Origin: Nissolia schottii | Taxonomy: Eukaryota > Streptophyta > Magnoliopsida > Fabales > Fabaceae | Assembly: GCA_003254905.1 (NCBI GenBank) | Contig: QANU01094918.1 | Location: 145,271-209,270 of the forward strand | DNA: 64,000 nucleotides | Direction: 5' to 3' | Part shown: piece after piece, positions 23,425 through 34,504 of the stretch | How positions within the stretch are numbered: position 1 is the first letter of the stretch | How the letters are laid out: every line of letters starts with the position of its first letter | Made by a program: the position numbers and the translations under genes | Notes under the pieces: model-generated | What the model was told of the DNA's origin: nothing | Seen by the model: the letters and a program-made list of their open reading frames with translations, nothing else | The model's database searches: none

Positions 23425-23640
23425 CTTTGGGAGGTGGATCAGAATAGAATTGGGGGTTAATGAAGATGGGAATGCAAAGGGGTTAGGGATTGGAAGGATG
23501 AATGCGACGGATGCACCAACGACAGCGAAGCACGAGGAGAAGGGGAGTTTGGTTTCGTGATCGAGAAATCGGAAATGGAAATGAGAGTGGTTTTTGAGAT
23601 TTTTGAAGACAAAAAGGGAAGGAAACGCAGCGCTGCGGAA
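23425..23640 (-). promoter_or_regulatory. Probable 5'-UTR exon of the CID4-like gene
   Basis: On the minus strand AAAG|GTAAGG at 23425/23424 is a good splice donor. A matching acceptor (CTAG followed by TGGGACAGG) lies near 21240, 20-odd bases before the start codon at 21218. The intervening intron of about 2.2 kb holds a MITE and a LINE tail. The upstream limit at about 23640 is a guess, placed where the sequence changes to a pyrimidine repeat. No TATA box could be fixed. Confidence 0.5.
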
Positions 23641-23679
23641 TGACCACTGATCTGCTGTACTCGACTCTACCGTAAGCTT

Positions 23680-23740
23680 TTTTTTCTTTTCTTTTCTTTT
23701 CTTTTCTTTTCTTTTCTTTTCTTTCTTACTTACTTACTTT
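23680..23740. repeat. (TTTTC)n microsatellite followed by (TTAC)n
   Basis: About eight CTTTT/TTTTC units run into three TTAC units. It lies just upstream of the probable first exon of the CID4-like gene, so it may be part of the promoter or extended 5' UTR. Confidence 0.85.
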
Positions 23741-23761
23741 TCTTTGTCCATTTTGTAAGGT

Positions 23762-24142
23762 TAAAATTAGGGTAAATATATTTTAATCCCTGAAAATTAA
23801 AAACTTTATGTTTGGTCCTTGAAAAAAATTTCATTAGGAATTTGTCAATGAAAAAGAAATTGTGAGTTTTAGTCTCTGCCATTAGAATGAAATGTTACGT
23901 ATTGACGTGATCGTTAAATGTGACATGTAGCACTGTTAAATGTGTCATGTGGCAAGTCACATGTGGTTCCATGTGGCACATTTAATGGTCACATCAGCAC
24001 TTAACATCTCCTTCTAACGGCAGAGACTAAAACCTACCAAAAACATTTTCAAGGACTAATTACTAACCCAAAAAAAAATTCGAGGACCAGATACAAAATT
24101 TTTAATTTTACAAGGGTTAAAAACATATTTAACCCTTAATTT
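23762..24142. mobile_element. MITE with long inverted ends upstream of the CID4-like gene
   Basis: The left end (AATTAGGGTAAATATATTTT, then AATTAAAAACTTTATGTTTG and GTCCTTG) pairs with the reverse complement of the right end (AATTAAGGGTTAAATATGTT, then AATTAAAAATTTTGTATCTG and GTCCTC). The interior has TTAAATGTGACATGTAGCAC and TTAAATGTGTCATGTGGCA as near-direct repeats. No coding capacity. The element lies within about 150 bases of the presumed transcription start region. Confidence 0.75.
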
Positions 24143-26062
24143 TTATTCCCTTTACCTTGTGAGGAAGTTGAGTTTCAGTATAAGGAAAAGGAAATCAAAG
24201 GAAAGATTTGGGAGGATTTTTGTCATTTTCGAGTTTTAATTTTGGGATGGAAGGTATTTTGGGAGGAGTTCTAACTTTCATTCTTTCTCTTTTTTTGTAT
24301 ATGGCGAAGCAATGCCTCTACATAAGGTGGTAGGAGTTCTCACCCCTCAACCTCCTCCTCCAGTTGCAGGTTACGAAGCAGCGTAGCAGAGCAAGGGTTT
24401 ATGGTCAGTGCAGTGACACCAAAATCTAAGAGTTATCAGTTCACCTTGAGGTGAAGCTACCTATAGGAATTGTTATTCTTATTTTTATTTTGTAATCGAG
24501 TCATGTCTAGAGTGCTCCAATTGTATACAGGCAGGATCTTCGAACTAGTTGCCTATTTTATCATGTATAATTATGTTTAATGTAAAAGAGTTTATGTTTA
24601 TTTAGAAAGGGAAAGTTTTATTTGTTTTATTAAAATTAAAGCACATATTTTTTACGAAAAGCACTCCTTAGAGACTTCTGTAAGGGAACTAGTCCCTTGC
24701 GTGTCGGACATGATCCAAGTTGGGGTATGACATATAGTTTTCAACTATATCTTGATTATATAATACCTGTTATAAACTGTTTGTGCTGTGATTATTATAT
24801 TTGCCTAAATTATGTTAGACTAAGTTGTTTATTATTGTTCGATGTTATCTTGATATTAGGTTACATTGTATTATGAATATGACGATGATGATGAGTATGC
24901 CATATTATCAAACTTATGTTGAACTGTTGCATCAACATGCATCTAGATATATCATTAAATGTTATATAAGTGAGTGTGTTGTATCTGGTTTTGGAAAATG
25001 AGTTTTTAAGATAAGATTATTAGTAGTTTATTTTGCAGAATAAAGGAAAAACCCACTTATAATAATTGAGGTTCAAATAATAAGTGCTTCTCTTATGAGG
25101 TGAGTTCTTCGGGCTATTGTAGTTAGCTGGTCATCTCAACCAACGCCAGGATGTTGGTCTCGGGGTTATACCATTAGGTTTTGGGGATACAGGAAGAATT
25201 ACTATTCCCTTGGGTTAGTGCAAGTAGTTATTTGCTTCTACCAATGTAGTATGGTTGGCCTTTTTCTTGCTAATTGTAATTGAGGTTTGTTATCTTGGGT
25301 TGAGCTCAATTCCTTTATTAAAATGAAGTTGTATGACGATACGGGACCACCGGTCCACTAGGCATATACAAGTGAATATTTATACAATTATTTTAAGTTA
25401 AGTACTCTGGTGATATCACAACGCCATGGAAAGGTCATAACATGATCATATTTGCATTACTTCATGGTGAGATCACTGCACCATGATAAAGGCATAACAT
25501 TGCATATGATATGATGGTGCTTGTTAGTGTTCTATATGTACGTAGTAGGTTAAAAGCAAGACTAGGGCAATAAGTAATTCGTTTGAAACTGGGCCAAGAT
25601 AATAAATAAAACTTATATATGTATGAACAATTAGACACATCCGAAATAACGGAACCTTATGTGATGAAACTTAGAATATGCTCTAGGATCCCCATTGAGA
25701 AACTTGTTTTCTTATCTGCTCTACAATTTGGTTCTAGATTCCAATGGAGCTTACTTACTACAAGGGGATGAATGATTCGACCATTTCAAAATTTTGCTTA
25801 GACTCCGTATAGGAGGTCAACATGCCAAAGGGCTACTATTGTGAACGTGCTTGGAGCTAGGCTATGAGAAGTATACAATTGGGGATGCAGTCATTAGGGC
25901 AAACTCCAAGCAAATCCTTGCCACTTAGATATGGGAATTTATGTGTATCTAAGTGTAGATGAGCAAGTTAGTAGTTATGCTGCTCATCATGTTGTTACTT
26001 TGTAATTGTTGATGTATTTCTTAGTTTGAATTTGAATCATGTGTGTATGCTCTAAGTTATAC

Positions 26063-26097
<35 letters not shown>

Positions 26098-26383
26098 AAA
26101 TACAAGTTTTCCTTGTTATTCCAAGGTGTGATCGTTAGTGCCAACTCATCTACTAGTTTGTTTGGATATGTGTAATCATCACCTTTGATTAGGGTTTATA
26201 TCCCATAATGTACAACTCACTTTTTCAAAAAGGTTTTATACATAAAAAGTTTCGAATTCTCCTATTTTTCAGTAACTTATCTTAAAGAAACTAAGTTTAA
26301 GGTAAGGCAAAACTATAAAAGTGACAACGAGTGAGCATTAATTACAACTTGAGCTATAAAAGTTACACTTGGACTAGACATTC
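24143..26383. other. Intergenic DNA, probably old repeats; no gene seen
   Basis: No open frame of note on either strand. An (AT)n stretch lies at about 26061-26097. Phrases such as TGGTCATCTCAACCAACGCC (about 25129) look like decayed LTR sequence, but no partner was found in the window. Confidence 0.4.
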
Positions 26384-27900
26384 TGTAACATCCCGCTTTT
26401 TCACTGTACGAATACTTAGTGTAATAAATAATTATTGGGTGATTTAGGAAGTGGGAAATTAATTATTATTTTTTAATCCATAAGAGTCACCCTTAACTCC
26501 TAAGAATCATAGTCAAAACTAAGGTGTCGTAACCCGCAAATTTTTCCGAGACTTAGGACGATTTTCGGACCAATCAGGAATTTTTCCGGATACCGAAAGT
26601 ACCAGTAAAATTCACTAATAAAATAATAACTTCTCGAATATCTCCACTGAACTCAACTACTAATAAGAGAAAATTACTCGATCGCGAGGATATGTCCGGA
26701 ATATTTTCAGGACAGCCGTACATAAAGTACCGGGGCTACGAACATCCCGATTTTCCCTTAGGGAAATAATCGTAAACATAATTATTAAATTAATCTCCTA
26801 ATCATGATTAGAGAAGAAAGATGGAAAATTATTAGGTGGAATATCTCCAGTAAATAAACTGCGTGGTGGTAGGCATTTCGGCGGACGACCGAACAGCCGC
26901 TGTTCGTCGACAGAATTTTCTAACGCGAAAAGGGTGTTTGTGAAAATACCCTTCCGAAGAAAAATTTACAAACATCCTTAAATATTAATACCCTGAGGTA
27001 GGGGAGAATTAGAGGATCGCGATGGTATAAACGGAATATTTTTCGGACGACCGTGCGCGACTCACCGAGACTGCGAGCGATAAAACACGAGCGAACCGGA
27101 ACCGACAAAAAATGTAATTTCAGCAGCTGAAGGTGTGGGCTGCACGGTTGTGAGTGGGATTTTTGACCAAAAAATAATTTCCCAAAAATCATGCTTCCAA
27201 ATCCCCTCACTTTACTTGCCTTACACACTTCACCAAATCCTATCACATGGCCATACCTTTGCCCATGCTTTCTACTATTCACCACCTTTTTCTAAATCAT
27301 AAAAATCAATTAATTTCCCTCACCATCAGCTCCCCCAAAACTGAGACCTCTCTTCTAAAACCCCAAGCAAAATATCATTCTCACATTCTCCAAAACACAC
27401 CACCAAACCTTCAAGAGTTCAAGCACATTTCCTTCTCCTTCCACCTTCCACAAAATCGAAAATCACAGCCCTCAAGTCGCTTCACTTTAGTTTCATTTTC
27501 TTCCACCAAAAAGCAAGAGGAACAACCTCATCATCCTCCACCTTGCTCAAAGATGTCCATCTAGGAGAAAGAGGGAGCTCAAGCTTTGGAAGGCAACAAG
27601 GCTTGTAGGACTCCACTCAAAACTTCCCTCACCACCACCACCAAGTTTTTCCTACAGGTGGGTAGTCCGATCACCCCTGTCTATGGGATGTTTATTTGTA
27701 TGTTTATGTGTGTATTTTTGAGTAGGAAGAATTAGAAATGCTATGAGGATAAATGTTACTGTTGCATGTTGAATATATTTATGTTGTTTCATGATTTTTT
27801 GAACGTCCTGTTGTTGCTCGAGTACTGTTGGAATATGTGGTGTGAACATGGGATGAGTGTAAGAGAACGAGAGAAAGTAAGCCAGGAGCTGGGCGCCGAG
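26384..27900 (-). mobile_element. Long-LTR family fragment, minus orientation (3' terminus preserved)
   Basis: It starts TGTAACATCCCGCTTTTTC at 26384, the reverse complement of the family's 3' end (compare 34504 and 36524). The stretch 27025-27110 (ATATTTTTCGGACGACCGTG, CACCGAGACTGCGAGCGA) matches 57849-57910 in the complete copy at 57480-60167. A C/A-rich run at 27230-27560 gives a frame of 105 codons without a domain. The far boundary is not defined. Confidence 0.65.
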
Positions 27901-28861
27901 TTTTCCGCGGAAGAGGAACTGAGAGGGGTCTTATTATTCATTAATTTTTACTCTCTTATTATTCTTTATTTATTATGAGTCTTTATCCTCTACCCATGGA
28001 GGAGTAGTTTTTTAATATCTTGCATGCGGTAACTCTAGATTATGATTAATTAGAGGTTTTTATGCTTAATATCTATTCATGATTTGTTCTGCCCCTAATT
28101 ATTAATATAGCGATCGCATGTTATTGGTTAAGATTAATTCTAGGTTGATAGATCTTAAAGATTGTAGGATTTATTGATTTAGGATTTGGGAACTTTTTGG
28201 GGAACTAATTAGATTTAATTAGGTTGTGCAATTGAAAAATAATTGATATAGGTTTTAAATGTTGAGATCTTAGTTTTAATTCCTATATTAATAAATGCTT
28301 AGGGGATTGCCGATCGTAGTATCTAAGGTGAATTGCGTATTAGTTAGAGATTTCAACTAATAAACAACATCCCCTCCTATGAATAATTAATTAGGAACCA
28401 ATGATAGTTAATCCTTGATCTAGAAACACCGTATGCAGGATATTGCCTTTTATCTTTGTTGACTTACTTTTGTTTTGCTTTCTTTCTATATTTATTCATG
28501 AATTCAAACCCCCCAATTTAGTTAAACTTTTAATTGGTTTTAATTGTTTCCTTGAGAGACGACCTAGGTTAGCCCCCTTTACTACATTTTTGGGGTTGAT
28601 TTAGTTTTATAAATTATTATTTGATTGCGCACTGAAATTATTGATGTTTTAGTGTGTGTCATACATCTTGACCCAAATCTTTAATGTTTTGGGTTAAGAT
28701 ATGGCGTTTGACACATTGTTTGTTTCTCACTTTGCCCATTTTTTTAATCTCCTCTAGAGTTTGGGTTCCCCTCACTGCATTATTTTCAACATAAATGAGT
28801 CAATTTAGTAACCTTATGAATCAATTCAAATAAATTTAAATTTTGAAATCACTAGAACAAA
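27901..28861. other. LTR-like non-coding DNA
   Basis: Features typical of plant gypsy LTR ends are present, such as TTGAGAGACGACCTAGGTTA (about 28551-28570) and GACACATTG near 28711. No second LTR, primer site or protein domain could be assigned. It is bounded on the right by a CACTA terminus. Confidence 0.35.
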
Positions 28862-30112
28862 TACTACTAGAAAAATGCTCTATACTGATGGATTTAACAA
28901 CAGATTTTGCTAAAAGATCGATAGATTTTAATGTTTTTGGTGGATTTTGCGTTGAAAAGTATTCGATGGTATAAAGTTTGTTTGTAACTATTTACCATCG
29001 TATTCTATATCCAATGATAACTACAAGTGGATATATCCATTGATAAATATTTATTGGAAAGATCCCTTTCCTAACGGTTATCGACGGATATATCAATCGG
29101 TAAATAGTTGTAATATAATAATATTACATAATTTATCAATAAATATATTTGTTAGAAATATATCAAATTTTTAAACAAAAATAAAAAAATCCATAATTGT
29201 AAATAACATATCCAATACATTTAATATTCATTAAAAATATTAAAACAACATTAAAATAAAAAAAGGAAATCAAGAGCGACCGCCATTGTGGTGAAATGGA
29301 TTGGGGTTGGGGGTGTATCTAGGGCTAAATGAATCATCGCCATCATTCGCGTCGTGGCGAGATTTAGGAGTGTTGGGTATATGGTCATTGTCATTGTCAT
29401 CGTCATTGTCGTCTTCCGAGCTATCAGATAAGGATATATAGGGCGGCTATGACGATCCTCCTGCTTATAAATGTAACCATACGCAGGAGATAGTGGAAGC
29501 CATCTTTTTCTTCATCTTTAATTTTTCCTTATTTCGCTGTGTCTTCATCTTTGCTTGAAGGTGGATCACCTCCTATTACAGCTACATGGCCTTGGTATGG
29601 GGTTCAACATTGAGGCCATGAACGACGCGATGGACGTCATCCTCAATGGGTAAGGTAGCGGACCCAGATCGATGCCAATAGTCGATCGTCCTTTTCCTCC
29701 ATCTCTCTTTGTCGTCTTGAGGAAAATTGAACATAGCCATATGTGCAGTTTTTGTTCATACCGTTAGTGATCTCCTACCATAGCGCCTCGTCATCAACTT
29801 CTGGAATATTGTTAACACCATCTTTATTATCATCAGGATTCTAAGTCTGCTGGATCTCGCCTCACCTAGCATTTTTTGTATGTCATCTATAAGTAAAATA
29901 ACAAAAAGAATCATGTAGTTAGCAATATAATTTAATTTGCAATATACGTGTAATGATGTAATTAATTATTAAGTAAATTAATAGTTACCATTGTGTTCTT
30001 AAAGTTAGAATCAATCTAGACGGTCTTCTTACCCCTCTCATCCTTCTTTAGATGAGCATGCTTAAAGACGTCTGACTCAAAATGAGGTTTACCAAAATCT
30101 CGGGTCTGCATT
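28862..30112 (-). pseudogene. CACTA (En/Spm) element: terminus plus decayed transposase-like gene
   Basis: The sequence TACTACTAGAAAAATGCTC at 28862 is a CACTA terminus with the first C changed. Subterminal words of the type TCGACGGATATATCAATCGG lie at 29088 and nearby. Minus-strand translation of 30105-29990 reads TRDFGKPHFESDVFKHAHLK followed by KDERGKKTV, a stop, then IDSNFK. The stretch at about 29840-29690 gives EVDDEALW, a stop, then EITNGMNKNCTYGYVQFSSR. These are the conserved C-terminal motifs of plant En/Spm (Ptta, Transposase_24) proteins. In-frame stops make it a pseudogene. It is interrupted exactly at 30112 by an LTR insertion. Confidence 0.7.
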
Positions 30113-31839
30113 TGAAACACCCTAGGTAGCTAGCTTACGCTTAAGTCGTAAACCGTGCTTAACTAGGTTGTTATCTGCTTGGTTGAAATACTTATAGTCC
30201 TAAATTAACTTTAGAAAATATCTCTTTACTCAAAATATGGACCAATTTAAAACTTTTTCCTTTCTTAATTAAAACATAAAGTATGAGCCGTGCGTGTGAA
30301 GATGATGATGAGAAAAGCAAAGAGAGTGCTGATGTNTATGAGCCGTGCGTGTGAATGAGGGCAATATATACATATATAAACAAGTGATAGAGTCTACGAG
30401 ACTTGGGCGTTTAATAGCATACCAACTATTTAATCACAACATACTCATATAAATATAATTCATACATACTGGTCCGGAAATACTTGCACGTATGCTTATA
30501 ATTAAATATTACAAGTACTGCAATCAAAAGCTAATGGCAACACAAATCCATTTAGCTAATACAAAATGCCTACACGTCGTGACGTATAGTTTTGAGATAT
30601 AGTCTTGATGCCTCCCTGGAGTCTCTTGTCTCCAAGGCTCTTCAATTGTCCTCTGCTGCCTCCTCCGTTCCAGCGTACTTGTCGTGCTCGTCTGGAATCA
30701 TAAGTGAGTGGGGGATGAGAACGTCGCGTTCTCAGTGGGAAGTATAGGCCAACATCTATTCTGTATTTACTCACTTGTGATCCAGGCCACTCAGGAGTTC
30801 TCTAAGTGTCATGCATACTAAATTCCCTGCTTTATTTTATTCTTGCTAATCCTGAGCAGCCCTAATTACTAGGTGACGGGGGGATATACTAATCTTCGTC
30901 CTAGTCATTAAGTGTGCACTACCGGCTTATTATTACTTAGTTGTCTTAAGACTTAGAATACTCTAAGCGTTTACTTTATAGGGCGATCGTCAACGACTTT
31001 TCGCCGCACATACATATCTCACATTCAAACATTCATTTCATAGTATGTATGAAGGGGATTAGGGATTCTCTTACGCGCCTGAGGCAGCGTCCTTCTTGTT
31101 TCTTTAAATGTCCACATACCCCCTTGTAATCCTAGGGACCGTCGCCCCATCAGAATACAACCTACTCCTTTCCGGATCCTCGTTACTATGGGCAGAGCTC
31201 ATACTCGAGTGGTAGCGAACCAGGGATGCACGAATGCATATAAATCTGGCAGATCGGGATAACCATCGACTTGTACGATGGTGAGGGGAATGCCCTTGCG
31301 ACACAGTCGGGAGTGGACGCGGTTTGTCTGCACCTTCGGGGACAACTTACTTTTTATCTTTGTCTTTCCTTTCTTTCTTTCATTTGTCTTTGTTCATGAA
31401 TTATGACTTTATTGACATGTCTTTGTCCTTTCCTTTTCTATGACGGTAGTCATACGCGCAGGCGTAGGCCTGTATTCATCATGAACCAATCCTCCCGTTG
31501 GGACTGGTGAGGGGCTTGTCCTTTGGACGTGCCAAGAGAGAGATGGGTGCCCTATTATACAACTATGTTCTTATCTTCAAGGTTCTCCGAGCCCTCGTGG
31601 CCGGAGCCTTCTTAAGATACTCAGTTTTCCCTAGGTTTCAATTATGGTCTTTGTTAGGTTTAGGTGATAACTTCTAATTTTCTAAGGTCGTCCTAAGAAT
31701 CCTGACGACGACCGTATCCTCTTGATGCATAATAACATTCATATGGACATAATACACATTATCATGACACAGAATACATGACCATTTACCTCATACATGC
31801 ATTAAGGTACGACAACAACTATCGGGACACTCATAACCT

Positions 31840-32560
31840 CTTTTCCTTTGGAATTTTGACTATCGAATACCCGATGAGTCCTAGACCTCATCCTAGGGTT
31901 TTCGATAGCTCTAAGATCAATTTTTACACATATAAGTCCAGATTTTAAGCCCTAGGTTCAGCAATTGCAGATTCACCCCTTTTCCCCAAAGTACCGTCTT
32001 TTGCCCCAAAAACCTATTTTTCGTTAGAATTTTTCATCAACCATTAACCGATAGACTCAAAGCTCCTATAGTTTTCCATAGTTCTAAACCACTTTTTATG
32101 AAAACAAACCCAGATTTTTAATTTCTTTACCCAAAATTACAGTTCTGCCCCCATACGCCCAAAATGTCATTTTTGCCCGAAAAATCGATTTTCCTTTGGA
32201 GTTTTATTTCTCCATAACCCAATGAACTCAAGACTTGACCCTAAGTTTTCCCATAGATCTGAACTCACTTTTTATGAAAACAAACCCAGATTTTTAATTG
32301 CTATACCCAAAATTACAGTTCTGCCCCCATAAGCCCAAAATGTCATTTTTTGCCCGAAAAACCTATTTTCTTCAAAATTTTAGTTAACCACAATCCAATG
32401 GACTCAAGTCTTGACCCCAAGGTTTTTGATATCTCTGAAACCATTTTTCATGAAAATAAACCCAGATTTTTAGTCTAAATGCCCGAAATTATAGAAACGA
32501 CAATTTTGCCCTTTATGCCCAAAACCCCATTTTTGCTGTCACCTTTCCTCAAAACTCTTC
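31840..32560 (+). repeat. Tandem repeats of about 175 bases inside the long LTR
   Basis: About four degenerate units share the order GACTCAAGACTTGACCC-TAAG, AACAAACCCAGATTTTTAAT, AAAATTACAGTTCTGCCCC, AAAATGTCATTTTTGCCCG. Units 2 and 3 (about 32060-32400) are the most alike. Two units of the same type occur at 34990-35340 and, inverted, at 6230-6600, so copy number differs between family members. Confidence 0.7.
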
Positions 32561-32639
32561 CATGTACAGTACTAAAAACATTTTTCCACATACTCCAGCA
32601 TTTATAAATCATATATTATCATCCTCAAATCACAAAATG

Positions 32640-33040
32640 GCACATGCATGCATCATCTACCAATTATCACAACATATGTTCATCAAGTCACATATACTCT
32701 TGCATGCAACATGCAAGCATGCATAGATCTCCAAGAAAATGATTAAATCATAACTTTACCCACAGGTTTTTTAACAACCAAAAAATATATTTATCTAACT
32801 TAAAACATAAATAACACATGCAAATCCATTTCAAGACATAAAGCTCATATTTCACACATATCACCATATATCATTTGCATGCAACATGCAAGCACTTACA
32901 AATCACCAAGAAGGTGATTCAACTATAGTTTTATCCACAGATTTTTAACAAATAATATATATTTACTTTCAAACAACAATCATACACATGCATGCACATC
33001 ATCAAGCATAATATTCATATTTTCACATAATCACACATTT
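32640..33040 (+). repeat. Second tandem repeat (about 190 bases) inside the long LTR
   Basis: TGCATGCAACATGCAAGCA appears at about 32702 and 32877. Each copy is followed by an AATCACCAAGAAGGTGATT-like block and a TTTAACAA...ATATATTTA block. A third partial unit starts near 32990 (ACACATGCATGCACATCATC). Confidence 0.65.
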
Positions 33041-34504
33041 AAGTATAGAACCACCAAGAGGTAGTTTAGGCTAGATTTACCCACTTGTTGAGTGTTGGTT
33101 TGGTGTGGTGTAGTGAGCTTGGGTTGAAGTCCAAGAAGCTTTGTTGCTCCAAAGCTTGAGATCCCTCTTTTTCCAAGTTGAATATTTTGAGAAATATGGA
33201 GGATGATGACTCGGTTTAGGGTAGGGTTTGGTGAGGATGATGATGTTTATTTTTCTTGATGGTGAGTGAAGTAAAATGAAGTGAAAATATGAGGAAACTT
33301 GGTTATGGAATTCGGTTTTTGGCTAGGGAAAAATGGTGGAAGAATGCTTGATTTTTGGTCAAGAAGATGGTGGTTCTTTGGTGGCTTTTCTCCAAGCTTT
33401 CTTGAAGAGATTTTTGAGTGTCTTAGAAGGATGAAATTGAGAGTGGAGAGGGATGGTGGTTTCGGTTTTGGGGAGGGGAAATTAGTGGAAGAGTGTTTGA
33501 TTTTTGGGTGAGTTTTTGGAGCTTGAAATCATGGGCTATTGGAAGAGTTTTTTGTGAGGAAGAAGATGATGAGAAAAGCAAAGAGAGTGTTGATGTTGTG
33601 TGTGTGTGTGTGTGTGTTCGGGTGAGAAGAGAGATTTAGAGAGTTAGAAGAACTTAATCAAAGCTTAGTGTGTGTAATGATGGCTTTGGGGTTTTTCACC
33701 CAATGCATGTCCATTGTTTGCCTAAATGGATAAAAGTTCTCATGATGGTGGGGGCAAGGCTACAGCTGCACTGTTTTTGGGAGGGTTTTTGGGACAAATT
33801 TTTATTAAAAAGTGTTAAGGAAAATAGGTGTATTAATGCTACTTTTGAACAAGCCAATGCATGACCATTGAGTGTAGAAGAAGTAAAAAGGTGTAAGAAA
33901 AGTGACTAGGCTGCTGTGCAAGAGTGCGCAGCCGTGGGAGAGAACAGATTTTGCTCAAAAATTGGTATGTGATCGGTCGTGTTTGATTGTTAACTGTCCG
34001 GTTATGCGCGTGTTCGCGCGCGCGAAAAATTAACGATCGATCTAAAAATTATCTAAACATAATTTAACATTAATCAAACACTAAAAATAAGGATTTGGGA
34101 GTTATATAGGATATTCCCAATTTTCCCGGTAAAAAGTGTATTTTTACGGGTACTGCCGGTACGCGCTTAAATTTCCAGTAACGACCGAAAATTAGTAAAA
34201 AAAATCACTTAAAAATACAATCACATTCTTCAAACAATTCTAATGAGGAATTTATTTTTATCTAAGGCACTCAGATTTTTCTCGGTTTATAAAATTTATT
34301 TTACGAGTACTCTCCATACCCGTTAAATTCTGACGGAGACCGAGAATCGGCGCTATTCTCGCGAAATTTTCTCGGGATTACGAGGCCATCATTTTGACTA
34401 ATATTTTTAGAAAATAACTTTTAAAATTTTTTTTCAATCAAAATAACTGACTCGTGATTTATTAATTAGGCGAAATTCTTCTTAAAGAAAAACGGGATGT
34501 TACA

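Larger units (their letters stand above)
30113..34504 (+). mobile_element. Complete long solo LTR (4,392 bp) with target duplication GCATT
   Basis: It begins TGAAACACCCTAGG at 30113 and ends CGGGATGTTACA at 34504, so it has TG...CA ends. The five bases GCATT occur both at 30108-30112 and at 34505-34509. No gag or pol motif was seen in any frame, and no internal pair of LTRs is visible, so a solo LTR of a large retroelement is the simplest reading. A non-autonomous LARD-like unit is the alternative. A lone N at 30336 marks a probable assembly join. A (TG)n run lies at 33597-33617. The target was the decayed CACTA transposase. Confidence 0.75.

Noticed and set aside
26920..27285. 121-codon minus-strand frame resembling another at 57795-57998
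   Set aside because: The similarity is real but both are in the same LTR family, and neither has start, length or domain conservation that suggests a protein.
27247..27564. 105-codon plus-strand frame rich in Pro, Ser and His
   Set aside because: It lies inside an LTR fragment, has no recognisable domain, and its composition follows a C/A-rich stretch.
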